Positions 1 to 8,618 of a DNA stretch of 64,000 nt are shown one piece after another. Every line of letters begins with the position of its first letter. Position 1 is the first letter of the stretch. The position numbers and the translations under genes were made by a program. Under the pieces are notes generated by a model that did not search any database, was not told the DNA's origin, and saw only the letters and a program-made list of their open reading frames with translations. Source of the DNA: Mycobacterium stomatepiae (GTDB lineage Bacteria; Actinomycetota; Actinomycetes; Mycobacteriales; Mycobacteriaceae); contig NZ_AP022587.1 of the NCBI RefSeq assembly GCF_010731715.1, forward strand, positions 5,146,001-5,210,000, in the 5' to 3' direction.

Positions 1-1029
1 AGCTTCCTGCACACGATGGCCACGTGCAGCACCAACGGGATCGGGGTGGGGGCCTGCGACCGGGTGCTGCCGATCGTGCCGATGTTCCATGCCAACGGGT
101 GGGGACTGCCCTATGCGGCCCTGATGGCCGGTGCCGACCTGGTGCTCCCCGATTGCCATCTCGGCGCCCGGTCGGTGATCGACATGGTCGAGAAGCTGCG
201 GCCCACCCTGGCCGGCGCGGTGCCGACCATCTGGAACGACGTGATGCACCACCTCGAAAAGGACCCCGACCACGACATCTCGTCGCTGCGCCTGGTGGCC
301 TGCGGCGGTTCGGCCGTGCCGGTGTCGATGATGCGCACCTTCGAAGACAAGTACGACGTCCAGATCCGGCAGTTGTGGGGCATGACCGAAACGTCGCCGC
401 TGGCCACGATGGCCTGGCCGCCGCCCGGCAGCCCGGACGACCGGCACTGGGCATACCGGGCTACCGTGGGCCAGCCGATCTGCGGCGTGGAGATGCGCAT
501 CGTCGCCGACGACGGCACGGTGCTGCCCAGCGACGGCCAGGCCGTGGGTGAGGTGGAGGTCCGCGGCCCGTGGATCACCGGGTCCTACTACCGCGGCCGG
601 GACGATTCCAGATTCGATTCCGGCTGGTTGCGCACCGGCGATGTCGGCCGCATCGACGGGGAGGGCTTCGTCACCCTCACCGACCGCGCCAAGGACGTGA
701 TCAAGTCCGGCGGGGAGTGGATCTCCTCGGTCGAGCTGGAGAACTGCCTGATCGGTCACCCGGACGTGCTCGAGGCCGCCGTCGTCGGGGTTCCCGACGA
801 ACGCTGGCAGGAACGACCGCTGGCCGTCGTCGTCCTCAACGAAGGCGCGTCGGTGAGCGCCGGTGAGTTGCGAACGTTTCTCTCGGACAAGGTTGTTCGT
901 TGGTGGCTGCCCGACCGCTGGGCCTTCGCCGACGAGATTCCGCGCACCAGTGTCGGCAAGTACGACAAGAAGACCATCCGATCCCGACATGCGGACAACG
1001 GCTACCAGGTCACCGAGGCGCGCGACTGA
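1..1029 (+). CDS. fadD14: Fatty-acid--CoA ligase, C-terminal part (FadD14-like), truncated by the window edge
   Basis: This is the last 342 residues of an ANL-superfamily acyl-CoA/acyl-AMP ligase, which activates a fatty acid with ATP and transfers it to CoA. The reading frame is open from base 1, so the start and the P-loop lie outside the window. Visible motifs are WGMTETSP near fragment residues 126-133, a GWLRTGDVG hinge/adenylate motif near 212, [13 protein letters not shown] after it, and a C-terminal SVGKYDKK with the catalytic lysine. The following genes match those beside fadD14 in M. tuberculosis, which suggests the name. The family assignment is firm; the paralogue name rests on context. 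Confidence 0.85.
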   Translation, partial: SFLHTMATCSTNGIGVGACDRVLPIVPMFHANGWGLPYAALMAGADLVLPDCHLGARSVIDMVEKLRPTLAGAVPTIWNDVMHHLEKDPDHDISSLRLVACGGSAVPVSMMRTFEDKYDVQIRQLWGMTETSPLATMAWPPPGSPDDRHWAYRATVGQPICGVEMRIVADDGTVLPSDGQAVGEVEVRGPWITGSYYRGRDDSRFDSGWLRTGDVGRIDGEGFVTLTDRAKDVIKSGGEWISSVELENCLIGHPDVLEAAVVGVPDERWQERPLAVVVLNEGASVSAGELRTFLSDKVVRWWLPDRWAFADEIPRTSVGKYDKKTIRSRHADNGYQVTEARD

Positions 1030-1146
1030 ACGCCTGACCCGGCGAGCCGGGGGCATCTCCCGCGTAGCAGCGGGGAGACAGAATCGCGTATTTTATTCCG
1101 AGGAATGCGATCCGTGTCTGCTCGCGAAGTGAGGTGTGTTGAGCCC

Positions 1147-1485
1147 ATGGCAAATTCGGTCGTCGTCTCCGAATCGCTGGTCATGCCGCTTCCGGTCGAG
1201 CAGGCGTTTGCGCGCACGCTGCCGGTGCCGCTCACCCAGGTCTTCAGCCGCCGGCACGGGCTGTTCCCGCCGATCCAAGAGGTGTGCGACCAGACCGGCG
1301 CCTGGGATGCCGCGGGCCGGACCCGCACCGTGGTGATGGCCGCCGGCGGCACCGAGGTCACCTGGCGCTGGGATATTCATCCGCGCTCGCCGCTTTCCGC
1401 TTTGATGCTCCCGGTGTTCGGCCGGATGTGGAAGGGCTACGCGCGCCAGGCACTGCGCGAGCTGTCGGGGATGCTGACGCGCTGA
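1147..1485 (+). CDS. SRPBCC-family protein, apparently shortened by an internal in-frame deletion
   Basis: A 112-residue protein from ATG 1147 (MANSVVVSES). The N-terminus (MPLPVEQAFARTLP) and the C-terminal WRWDIHPRS...GRMWKGYARQALREL resemble mycobacterial SRPBCC/polyketide-cyclase-like proteins with a helix-grip fold that binds hydrophobic ligands. Such proteins are usually about 145-155 residues. Here the strand that should run from TRTVVM through the middle beta-strands joins directly to GGTEVTWRW, so about 35-40 residues seem to be missing while the frame is kept. An upstream in-frame start at 1105 is possible but has no better ribosome site. Function may be lost. The size of the gap is my recollection of the family, not an alignment. 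Confidence 0.6.
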   Translation: MANSVVVSESLVMPLPVEQAFARTLPVPLTQVFSRRHGLFPPIQEVCDQTGAWDAAGRTRTVVMAAGGTEVTWRWDIHPRSPLSALMLPVFGRMWKGYARQALRELSGMLTR

Positions 1486-1516
1486 GGGCGCAACCGTATT
1501 CGGTACCGTCGAGCCC

Positions 1517-2407
1517 ATGTGTCGACTCTTCGGCCTGCACGCCGGGACGCACGCCTGCACCGCGACCTTCTGGCTGCTGGACGCGCCCGACAGCCTGTCC
1601 CAGCAGAGCCGCCGCAATCCCGACGGCACCGGCCTGGGGGTCTTCGACGTCAACGGCGAACCGCGCGTGTGCAAGGAGCCGATCGCGGCGTGGCAGGACG
1701 CCGACTTCGCCACCGAGGCGCACCGCAAGACCGGTACGACGTTCATCGCCCATGTGCGCTACGCGACGACCGGCTCGCTCGACGTCCACAACACCCACCC
1801 GTTCCTGCAGGACGGCCGAATCTTCGCGCACAACGGCGTGCTCGAGGGACTCGACATTCTCGACGAACGGCTGCGCGAGGTCGGCGCCGACGAATTGGTG
1901 TTGGGTCAAACCGATTCGGAGCGGGCGTTCGCGTTGATGACCGCCTCGATCCGTGCGGCCGGTGGTGATGTCTCGGCCGGCATCACCGACGCGATGACCT
2001 GGCTCGCGGCGAACGTCGCGATCTATGCGGTCAACGTGCTGCTGTGCACAGCCACGGACATGTGGGCGATGCGCTATCCGGCAACTCACCAGCTCTGTCT
2101 GCTGGATCGGCGCGACCAGTCGGCCGATACACCCGAACCGGCTTTTAATTTGCGTACCAAGCGGATTCACGCGCAGTCCGACCTCCTGTGCACGCGGCCG
2201 TCAGTGGTGCTGGCCACCGAACCGATGGACGACGACCCGCGCTGGCGGCTGTTGCACCCTGGCGAGCTGGTGCACGTCGACGGCGCGCTGCAGATCAACC
2301 GAACGATGATCCTGCCGGATCCGCCCAAGCACTTGCTGCGCCGGGAGGATCTGAGCGTGCCGGTCGAAGACGCGCAGCACGCGCTGCCCAACACCCGGAA
2401 GTTGTGA
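1517..2407 (+). CDS. Class II glutamine amidotransferase domain protein (Rv1061-like)
   Basis: 296 residues starting MCRLFGLHAG, so that Cys2 becomes the N-terminal nucleophile after removal of Met, as in Ntn-type class II glutamine amidotransferases. Further family signatures are RNPDGTGLG (about residue 35), HVRYATTG with HNTHPF (about 77-96) and FAHNGVLEG (about 102), which line the glutamine pocket. The acceptor substrate is unknown; the family includes EgtC-like and YafJ-like proteins that release ammonia from glutamine or hydrolyse gamma-glutamyl bonds. The stop is one base before the next start, so it is probably cotranscribed with the patatin gene. Confidence 0.85.
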   Translation: MCRLFGLHAGTHACTATFWLLDAPDSLSQQSRRNPDGTGLGVFDVNGEPRVCKEPIAAWQDADFATEAHRKTGTTFIAHVRYATTGSLDVHNTHPFLQDGRIFAHNGVLEGLDILDERLREVGADELVLGQTDSERAFALMTASIRAAGGDVSAGITDAMTWLAANVAIYAVNVLLCTATDMWAMRYPATHQLCLLDRRDQSADTPEPAFNLRTKRIHAQSDLLCTRPSVVLATEPMDDDPRWRLLHPGELVHVDGALQINRTMILPDPPKHLLRREDLSVPVEDAQHALPNTRKL

Positions 2408-2408
2408 C

Positions 2409-3275
2409 ATGACCAGACGTGCGCTTGTGCTGGCCGGCGGCGGAATAGCCGGAATCGCTTGGGAGACCGGTGTTCTGCAGGGAATCGCCGACGAGTCTCC
2501 GGCCGCGGCGCGGCTGCTGCTGGATTCGGACGTGCTGGTGGGTACGTCGGCGGGTTCGGTGGTCGCCGCCCAGATCGGCAGCGGCGCCACGCTCGAGGAG
2601 CTGTTCGACCGGCAAGTCGCCGAGACGTCGGCCGAGATCGATTCCGGCGTCGACATAGACACCATCACCGAGATGTTCCTGGCCGCGCTGGGCGAGGCGT
2701 ACGACGACTCGCTGGGCAGGACGCGGCAGCAGATGCAGCGGATCGGGGCCATCGCGCTGAGCACCAAGACCGTCCCCGAACCCGTCCGACGCCAGGTGAT
2801 CGCGCAACGTCTGCCGTCGCACGAGTGGCCTCGGCGCGCGCTGCGTATCACCGCAATCGACACGGCCACTGGCGAATTGGTGGTCTTCGACTCCGAATCG
2901 GACGCGGAGCTCATCGATGCGGTGGCGGCCAGCTGCGCCGTGCCGGGGGCGTGGCCGCCGGTGACGGTAGCCGGCCGGCGGTACATGGACGGCGGGGTCG
3001 CCAGCTCGGTGAACCTCGGCGTCGCCCGCGACTGCGACGCGGCCGTGGTGTTGGTGCCCGCTGCTCCCGACGCTCCGTCGCCATTCGGTGCCGGGCCGGC
3101 CGCCGAGATCGCGGCGTTCGACGGCGCGGCTGTCGCGGTGTTCGCCGACGCCGACTCGCTGAAAGCGTTCGGCCCCAACGTGTTAGATCCCGGCTGTCGA
3201 ATCAACTCGGCAGTGGCGGGACGGGACCAGGGCCGCCGCGAGGCCCACGCCGTCGTCCGCTTCTTCGGGGTCTGA
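2409..3275 (+). CDS. Patatin-like phospholipase (Rv1062-like)
   Basis: 288 residues. A patatin catalytic dyad is visible: the oxyanion loop GGGIAG (residues 10-15), the nucleophile elbow GTSAG with Ser47, and a DGG motif in YMDGGVASS near residue 196 carrying the Asp. The family hydrolyses acyl esters of phospholipids or neutral lipids. No signal peptide is seen, so a cytosolic or membrane-associated enzyme is likely. It follows the amidotransferase gene by one base and converges on a second, divergent patatin gene. Substrate is not predictable. Confidence 0.88.
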   Translation: MTRRALVLAGGGIAGIAWETGVLQGIADESPAAARLLLDSDVLVGTSAGSVVAAQIGSGATLEELFDRQVAETSAEIDSGVDIDTITEMFLAALGEAYDDSLGRTRQQMQRIGAIALSTKTVPEPVRRQVIAQRLPSHEWPRRALRITAIDTATGELVVFDSESDAELIDAVAASCAVPGAWPPVTVAGRRYMDGGVASSVNLGVARDCDAAVVLVPAAPDAPSPFGAGPAAEIAAFDGAAVAVFADADSLKAFGPNVLDPGCRINSAVAGRDQGRREAHAVVRFFGV

Positions 3276-3312
3276 TCGCGAATCCATAACCGCTGCAACA
3301 GCTCTCGTTTGA

Positions 3313-4335
3313 TCAGCCCTCGATCGCGGGTTTCTCGGAGACGCGCTCGAGCGAATCCAGGGCCTGGTCGGCCAGCAACCGGCCGGCGTCGATCACCTCG
3401 GCTGCCCGATGAAAGTCCAGGCTCCGGCACGTCGAACGGGGTACCGCGATCAACAGGTCCGGCGGGTAGGCCGACAGCATGTGGCGGGTGAGAGCCGACT
3501 GGGCGATGTCGAAGGCCCGGTACATCACCTCAAAGCTGCCCAGTTTCGGAACTCCCGGTGCCTCAACGAGTTCGGCTTCCTCGCCCGATTCATCCGAGTC
3601 GGTATCCGATGCGAATCGGTTCAGCACCGCCCGCGCCGTCGGCCGGTCCAGCAGCGACCGCACCGCCGACGTATCGAGCAGCGCCGTGGTGCTGCGCACC
3701 ATCCGGTTCAGCAACTCGACGGTAGCGCCGGGCTCGGGCTCTCGTTTCGCGATCACCTCGCTGCCGCTGACGCCAACGGCGATCGTCAGGTCGGCGTTGA
3801 CCGCGGCGAGCGGCGCCATCGGCAGCGGATCCAGGATGCCACCGTCGGCGAGCAGGCGTCCGCCGACCTCGTGCGGAGGGATCACACCCGGAATCGCGAT
3901 CGATGCCCGGATCGCCTCGTCGAGCGGACCGTGCTGAAACCACACCGACTTACCGGCCACCAGGTCGGTCGCCACCGCGGTGTAGGGGACCGGAAGCTCC
4001 TCGATCGTGACCGGGCCGAGGATGTCGCGTACCGCCTCGAGGATCTTCTCGGCCCGCATCACCCCGGCCGCGCTTATCGACGGGTCGAGCAGCCGCAGAA
4101 TGGTGCGCTGCGTCAACGACTTCGCCCAATCGGCGAACTCGTCGAGCCGACCGGCCGCCTGCAGACCGCCGATCATCGCGCCCATCGACGAGCCGGTGAT
4201 GCCGACGATCTCGAAGCCGCGCTCCTGCAGGGCGTCGATCACCCCGATGTGGGCGTAGCCCCGGGCGCCACCGCTGCCCAGTGCCACGGCGACCCGGGGA
4301 CGTGTTGCTCGACGCGCGACCGCTTCGCCAGACAC
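3313..4335 (-). CDS. Patatin-like phospholipase, RssA/NTE type (Rv1063c-like)
   Basis: 340 residues from a GTG start at 4335. The motifs are the oxyanion loop GSGGARG (20-26), the elbow GSSMG with Ser50 (48-52), and ADGGILDP with catalytic Asp164. This order and spacing is that of the bacterial RssA/neuropathy-target-esterase-like patatins. The C-terminal 150 residues carry an acidic stretch (TDSDESGEEAE) and a conserved helical tail. It is transcribed toward the other patatin gene with a 37-base gap. It probably cleaves membrane or stored lipid esters; the substrate is unknown. Confidence 0.88.
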   Translation of the reverse strand: MSGEAVARRATRPRVAVALGSGGARGYAHIGVIDALQERGFEIVGITGSSMGAMIGGLQAAGRLDEFADWAKSLTQRTILRLLDPSISAAGVMRAEKILEAVRDILGPVTIEELPVPYTAVATDLVAGKSVWFQHGPLDEAIRASIAIPGVIPPHEVGGRLLADGGILDPLPMAPLAAVNADLTIAVGVSGSEVIAKREPEPGATVELLNRMVRSTTALLDTSAVRSLLDRPTARAVLNRFASDTDSDESGEEAELVEAPGVPKLGSFEVMYRAFDIAQSALTRHMLSAYPPDLLIAVPRSTCRSLDFHRAAEVIDAGRLLADQALDSLERVSEKPAIEG

Positions 4336-4427
4336 CTCTCTATTTTGCGTGCCGCGACGGACGCCAGTTGGGTCGGGGCGGCACTTTTTTCATCCGTGAT
4401 CGCAATTGCGCAGGAGTTCGAAGGCCG

Positions 4428-4903
4428 CTAGTCGCATTCGTCGTTGGCGGCCGCTCGGGCGGCGGTGATCACCGCCGCCTGCCGCGCCGGGGTTAGATCC
4501 GCCCAGCGGGTGTTCCAGCTGCCCGCGGTGGCCGTCGGAGAGGTCTGGACCATCGCCAAATAGGGCTCGAACTGGGATTCCCCAGTCTTGGGCCGGGCCT
4601 GCATCCACACTCTCGCGGCGTGACAGGCCTGGTAGTACTCCTCTTCGGTCGACTCGGCGGGGACGTCGACCTTGGTGGTCACCCCGGCAGGGGACAGGCC
4701 GATCGCCCCGGCGATGCGGACGTCGGCCTTTGCGGGCCGGGCGTCGATTGCGGGGACGACGACGTGATCTTGCCCGCGGGGGTCCCGCCCGACGAGCAGC
4801 CCGCGACGCAAAGCGTCGCGATCAAACCAGCCGCCACGACGGGGGCACTCCATAGCAGGGGGCGATGACTGCACCAGCGCACAGCCTTCAATCTATGCAA
4901 CAC
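4428..4903 (-). pseudogene. lpqV: LpqV-like lipoprotein gene split by a frameshift
   Basis: The N-terminal part, read from GTG 4903, gives a lipoprotein signal peptide: basic start, hydrophobic run PVVAAGLIATL and lipobox VAGC with Cys36. That frame stops near 4679. The conserved C-terminal part (AGVTTKVDVPAESTEEEYYQACHAARVW to the end at 4428) lies in another frame. Joining the two requires adding one base somewhere in about 4690-4790. Read together they give a lipoprotein of roughly 150 residues with the domain expected of LpqV, in the LpqV position next to the patatin gene. Either the gene is broken or one base was missed. I am fairly sure of the frameshift, less of the exact site. Confidence 0.75.
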
Positions 4904-4996
4904 TGGTGCCCGTGATGGAGCGCTTCGGATTTTGGGAGTGTTGTCGGCCTTAACGCGCCGGCCCTGCCCAATCCGAATCTCTCGCGGAGTTCTCCA

Positions 4997-5581
4997 ATGT
5001 CTGTGTCTGTCGCCAGTTCCGTTGCGTTGCGTTCATCGAGCATCGCGTCTGCCTCCGCGGGCCCGACGCGGCTGCGGGTTCCCGACCTGCTGCACGCCAC
5101 CGATCAAGCCGCCGACGACGTGCTCAGCGGCCGTTGCGATCACCTGCTGCCCGAGGGCGGCGTCCCGGACTCGCGGCGCTGGTTCATCCGCATCCACGGC
5201 GACGACGAACTCGACGTCTGGCTGATCAGCTGGGTTCCCGGTCACGCCACCGAATTGCACGACCACGGTGGGTCGTTGGGTGCGCTGACCGTGGTATCCG
5301 GATCCCTCAACGAATTCCGTTGGGACGGAAGGGACTTACGCCGCCGCCGCCTCGATGCCGGTGATCAGGCGGGCTTCCCGCTGGGTTGGGTGCACGACGT
5401 GGTGTGGGCGCCCAGGCCAGTGGCGCGCCCGGTGAGCCCGATCAAGAGACCGGTCGCGCCGACGCTGAGCGTGCATGCGTATTCGCCGCCGCTGAGCGCG
5501 ATGTCGTACTACGAGGTCACCGCGAACAGCAGGCTGCGGCGCCAGCGCACCGAACTGACCGACCAACCAGAGGGGACGTGA
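4997..5581 (+). CDS. Cysteine/thiol dioxygenase-like cupin protein (Rv1065-like)
   Basis: 194 residues. The cupin iron site is visible as HDH in TELHDHGGS (His88, His90) plus His133 in GWVHDVVW. Downstream, SVHAYSPP (158-165) carries the Ser-x-His-x-Tyr triad (Ser158, His160, Tyr162) typical of cysteine dioxygenase-type enzymes, which use non-haem iron to oxidise a thiol to a sulfinate. Whether the substrate is cysteine or another low-molecular-weight thiol cannot be read. The stretch between His133 and Ser158 is rich in Arg/Pro and somewhat long. Its stop overlaps the rhodanese start (TGATG), so the two are translationally coupled. Confidence 0.82.
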   Translation: MSVSVASSVALRSSSIASASAGPTRLRVPDLLHATDQAADDVLSGRCDHLLPEGGVPDSRRWFIRIHGDDELDVWLISWVPGHATELHDHGGSLGALTVVSGSLNEFRWDGRDLRRRRLDAGDQAGFPLGWVHDVVWAPRPVARPVSPIKRPVAPTLSVHAYSPPLSAMSYYEVTANSRLRRQRTELTDQPEGT

Positions 5582-6021
5582 TGAGCCGTATCGACGTGGT
5601 CCTGAGATCCGCCCGACGCCGCTTTCGCCGGCTCGCCGCCGCCGAGGTGCCCGATGCGCTTCGGCGCGGCGCGGTGCTCGTCGACATCCGGCCGCAGGCA
5701 CAGCGATTCCGCGAGGGCGAGGTGCCGGGCGCGTTGGTGATCGAACGCAATGTCCTGGAATGGCGTTGCGACCCGACCAGCGACGCCCGCCTGCCCGAAG
5801 CCGTCGGCGACGACGTCGAGTGGGTGATCCTGTGTTCGGAGGGCTACACGTCGAGCCTGGCGGCGGCCGCGCTGCTCGACATCGGCCTGCACCGGGCCAC
5901 CGACGTCGTCGGCGGCTACCACGCGCTGGCCGGCGCGGGCGTGCTCGCCGAACTGGCCGGCGAGCCGATCAATGCGGCGATACTGGCCAACACCGGTGCC
6001 AGCGGCCGCCGCTGGATCTAA
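5581..6021 (+). CDS. Rhodanese-like sulfurtransferase (Rv1066-like)
   Basis: 146 residues, one rhodanese domain. VLVDIRP (about 32-38) and GALVIERN precede the active loop LCSEGYTSS, in which Cys85 would carry the persulfide; the C-terminus has the GGYHALAGAG element (111-120) that closes the domain. The start ATG at 5581 shares bases with the stop of the thiol-dioxygenase gene, and this coupling suggests a joint role in oxidising or transferring sulfane sulfur. An upstream in-frame start exists but would lie inside the previous gene. Confidence 0.85.
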   Translation: MSRIDVVLRSARRRFRRLAAAEVPDALRRGAVLVDIRPQAQRFREGEVPGALVIERNVLEWRCDPTSDARLPEAVGDDVEWVILCSEGYTSSLAAAALLDIGLHRATDVVGGYHALAGAGVLAELAGEPINAAILANTGASGRRWI

Positions 6022-7800
6022 CTAATCGTTGGCGTGCAACAGCGGTCGCAGCCGTTCGGTCTTCTCCGGCGTCCACCCGGGCGGTGACAACACCGAAGCC
6101 CAGCCGTTGGCGACGTCGGCGACATAGCGGTGGCCATGCCCGTCGGGCACGTCCACGGCAACCGCCATGTCCGCCGACACTTGCAGGAAGGTCACCACCG
6201 GGATCCAATTCGTCTGCGGCAGAACGTCGTAACCCCGTCGCTCGCGCAGCCAATCCGGTTCACTGAACAGCAGGTCCGGCGTCCACCAGGCGATCGGGTC
6301 CGAGGCGTGCTGCAAATACACCACCCGCGGTGCGCCCCACGGATCCTTGGGGCGGTCCAGATTGTTTGGGCGAGCGACGAATCGGACGTTGTGGCCGTCG
6401 TTGTAAATGGGCAGCCACTCCGGCGAACCAGCGTCTCGGGTGGCGGTCAGGTCCGTCCAGATGATGTTGTTGAACGTCGGCCCGCTGAACAGGGCGCCGT
6501 CGGTGCGGGCCAGGACGTTGTTGAGGCTCATGAACGGCGCCTCACCGCCGAACGAGCCCAGGCTCTCGCCGAACACCACGAGCTTGGGGCGATGCCCCTC
6601 GGGTAGTTGCCGGATCAGTCGATCGACGGCTTCGAACAGTGCCTGGCCGGCGTGTCGTGCGTTCTCCTTGTCCACCAGGAACGACAGCCAGCTCGGCAGG
6701 AACGAGTACTGCATGCTGACGATCGCGGAGTTGCCGTTGTACATGTATTCCAGCGCCGAGGCTTCGGCCTCGTTGATCCAGCCGGTCCCGGTAGTCGTTG
6801 CGACCGCGACGATCTCGCGCTGCAGACCGCCCTCGCGTTGCAGTTCGCGCGCCGCCAGCTCGGCGGTGGCGGTGATGCCGTCGGCGGACTTCAGGCCGGC
6901 ATAGGCGCGGATCGGTTCGGTGGCCGGGGCTCCGTTGAAACCGGACAGCTGGTCGACCGACGGGCCGCCGTTGACGAAGATGCGGCCCTGATGGCCCAGC
7001 GATTCCCACGACACCAGGGACTGCGGACCACCGGATCGCTGCGGGGTTTTCGGCGGTGCATTGTCGGGATTCATCTCGTTGTTGGCCGTGGCGAACGTGT
7101 TGTTCAGCGTGCGCATCGTGAATTTGATGACCACGCCGTTGAGCAGGGTGATCGTCAGGACCACGAGAACTACCACCACGATGGTGGCCGACAGGCGAAA
7201 CGGAGCGATCCGATCGAGTTGTCCCACAAGGAAACTGACCAAGATGCGGACGGCCTGCCCGATTTCGACGACCGTGAACAGCACGATGAACGACAAGACG
7301 GCGGCCAGCGGGTAGTCGTACCACTGCAGGTGCGGGACACCCATCAGGTCCCGCACGTCGTCCTGCCACACGTGAAACCAGATCGCCATCAGCACCTGGC
7401 CGACGACGGCGACCGGGATCAGCACCTTCCATGCCCAGCGCGGTGGCGGTGGCGAGGACTCCTTGGAGCGCATGTAGCGGACCAGCCAGACCGAGAAGAC
7501 ACCCAACCCGTAGCCGATGGCGCCGGAGAACCCGCTGACCAGCGCCTGGAATAGCGGGCCGCGGGGCAGCAGCGACGGCGTCAACGAAAACCAGATGAAG
7601 ATCAGGCCGACCGTGGTGCCGGTGAAGGTGTAGTGCCGGACCCAAAACGGCTTGCTGGCGATCTCTTGCAGACCGGCGCAGTCGAGGTCTTCCGGCTCCG
7701 TATCGGCTTTGGTGGCGACGCCCGCCGGCGAGTCCGCGAGTTCGCCTGCACCGACGGCCGATTCGTCGTCGGCGCCGCTCGCGGAACCAGGCTCGCTCAC
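6022..7800 (-). CDS. Membrane-anchored alpha/beta-hydrolase family protein (Rv1069c-like)
   Basis: 592 residues. The N-terminal 260 residues hold several hydrophobic helices (around 65-90, 100-120, 130-150, 185-205 and 225-250); the C-terminal half is a hydrolase domain with a nucleophile elbow GESLGSFGG in VVFGESLG. This layout matches a family of large actinobacterial integral membrane esterases. It may cleave a membrane lipid ester; the substrate is unknown. Its stop abuts the rhodanese stop with no spacer, whereas M. tuberculosis has two PE_PGRS genes here. It lies 10 bases after echA8 and is probably in its operon. Confidence 0.8.
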   Translation of the reverse strand: MSEPGSASGADDESAVGAGELADSPAGVATKADTEPEDLDCAGLQEIASKPFWVRHYTFTGTTVGLIFIWFSLTPSLLPRGPLFQALVSGFSGAIGYGLGVFSVWLVRYMRSKESSPPPPRWAWKVLIPVAVVGQVLMAIWFHVWQDDVRDLMGVPHLQWYDYPLAAVLSFIVLFTVVEIGQAVRILVSFLVGQLDRIAPFRLSATIVVVVLVVLTITLLNGVVIKFTMRTLNNTFATANNEMNPDNAPPKTPQRSGGPQSLVSWESLGHQGRIFVNGGPSVDQLSGFNGAPATEPIRAYAGLKSADGITATAELAARELQREGGLQREIVAVATTTGTGWINEAEASALEYMYNGNSAIVSMQYSFLPSWLSFLVDKENARHAGQALFEAVDRLIRQLPEGHRPKLVVFGESLGSFGGEAPFMSLNNVLARTDGALFSGPTFNNIIWTDLTATRDAGSPEWLPIYNDGHNVRFVARPNNLDRPKDPWGAPRVVYLQHASDPIAWWTPDLLFSEPDWLRERRGYDVLPQTNWIPVVTFLQVSADMAVAVDVPDGHGHRYVADVANGWASVLSPPGWTPEKTERLRPLLHAND

Positions 7801-7810
7801 TTCGGGGATC

Positions 7811-8605
7811 TTACCGATGGGTGAAGTTGGGAGCCCGCTTTTCGACGAATGCCGTCATCCCTTCGGACTGGTCTTCGGTCGCGAAAGTCGAGTGGAACAA
7901 CCGGCGTTCGTAGAGAAGCCCCTCGGCCAGGGTGGATTCGAAGGCGCAGTTGACGGCTTCCTTGGCCATCCGCGACGCCGACAGCGACATCTGCGAAATC
8001 GTGGTGGCGACGGCATTGGCCTCGGTCAGCAGATCGTCGGCCGGCACCACCCGCGACACCAGACCGCTGCGTTCGGCCTCTTCGGCGCCGATGGTGCGCC
8101 CGGTCAGGATCAGGTCCATCGCCTTGGCCTTGCCGATGGCGCGGGTGAGGCGCTGCGAACCGCCCATGCCCGGCAGCACACCGAGTTTGATCTCGGGCTG
8201 GCCGAATTTCGCGGTGTCGGCCGCGATCAGCAGGTCGCACATCATCGCGAGCTCGCAGCCACCGCCAAGCGCGTATCCGGCCACCGCGGCGATCGTCGGG
8301 GTGCGCACGGCGGCCAGCTTGCCCCAGGTGGCGAAGAAGTCGGAGCCGTACGCGTCGGCGAACGTCAGCCCGGCCATCTCCTTGATATCGGCGCCGGCCG
8401 CGAAGGCCTTGCCGCCGGCGCCGGTGATGATAATCGCGCCGATACCCGGATCGTTGTCGAATTCGGTTGCCGCACTGGTGACCTCGTTCATCACCTGGCT
8501 GTTGAGCGCGTTGAGCGCCTGCGGCCGGTTCAGGGTGATGGTCCCGACCCGCTCGTTGCGCTCGACCAGGATGGTTTCGTAGCTTTTTGGGGTCGTCTCG
8601 CTCAT
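7811..8605 (-). CDS. echA8: Enoyl-CoA hydratase (EchA8-like)
   Basis: 264 residues of crotonase fold. It hydrates trans-2-enoyl-CoA in fatty-acid beta-oxidation. [15 protein letters not shown] (about 17-31), the oxyanion loop [11 protein letters not shown] (about 68-78), and [20 protein letters not shown] followed by PGMGGSQRL (about 125-155) are the canonical hydratase motifs. The length is the usual one for short-chain hydratases. It lies 13 bases after the echA9 stop in the same direction and is probably cotranscribed with it and with the membrane hydrolase downstream. Confidence 0.92.
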   Translation of the reverse strand: MSETTPKSYETILVERNERVGTITLNRPQALNALNSQVMNEVTSAATEFDNDPGIGAIIITGAGGKAFAAGADIKEMAGLTFADAYGSDFFATWGKLAAVRTPTIAAVAGYALGGGCELAMMCDLLIAADTAKFGQPEIKLGVLPGMGGSQRLTRAIGKAKAMDLILTGRTIGAEEAERSGLVSRVVPADDLLTEANAVATTISQMSLSASRMAKEAVNCAFESTLAEGLLYERRLFHSTFATEDQSEGMTAFVEKRAPNFTHR

Positions 8606-8618
8606 CCAATCCGCCTTT

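Noticed and set aside
1030..1146. Possible small RNA or promoter between fadD14 and the SRPBCC gene (CTCCCGCGTAGCAGCGGGGAG hairpin).
   Set aside because: The hairpin is short and GC-rich with no T run and no other support; too weak to list.
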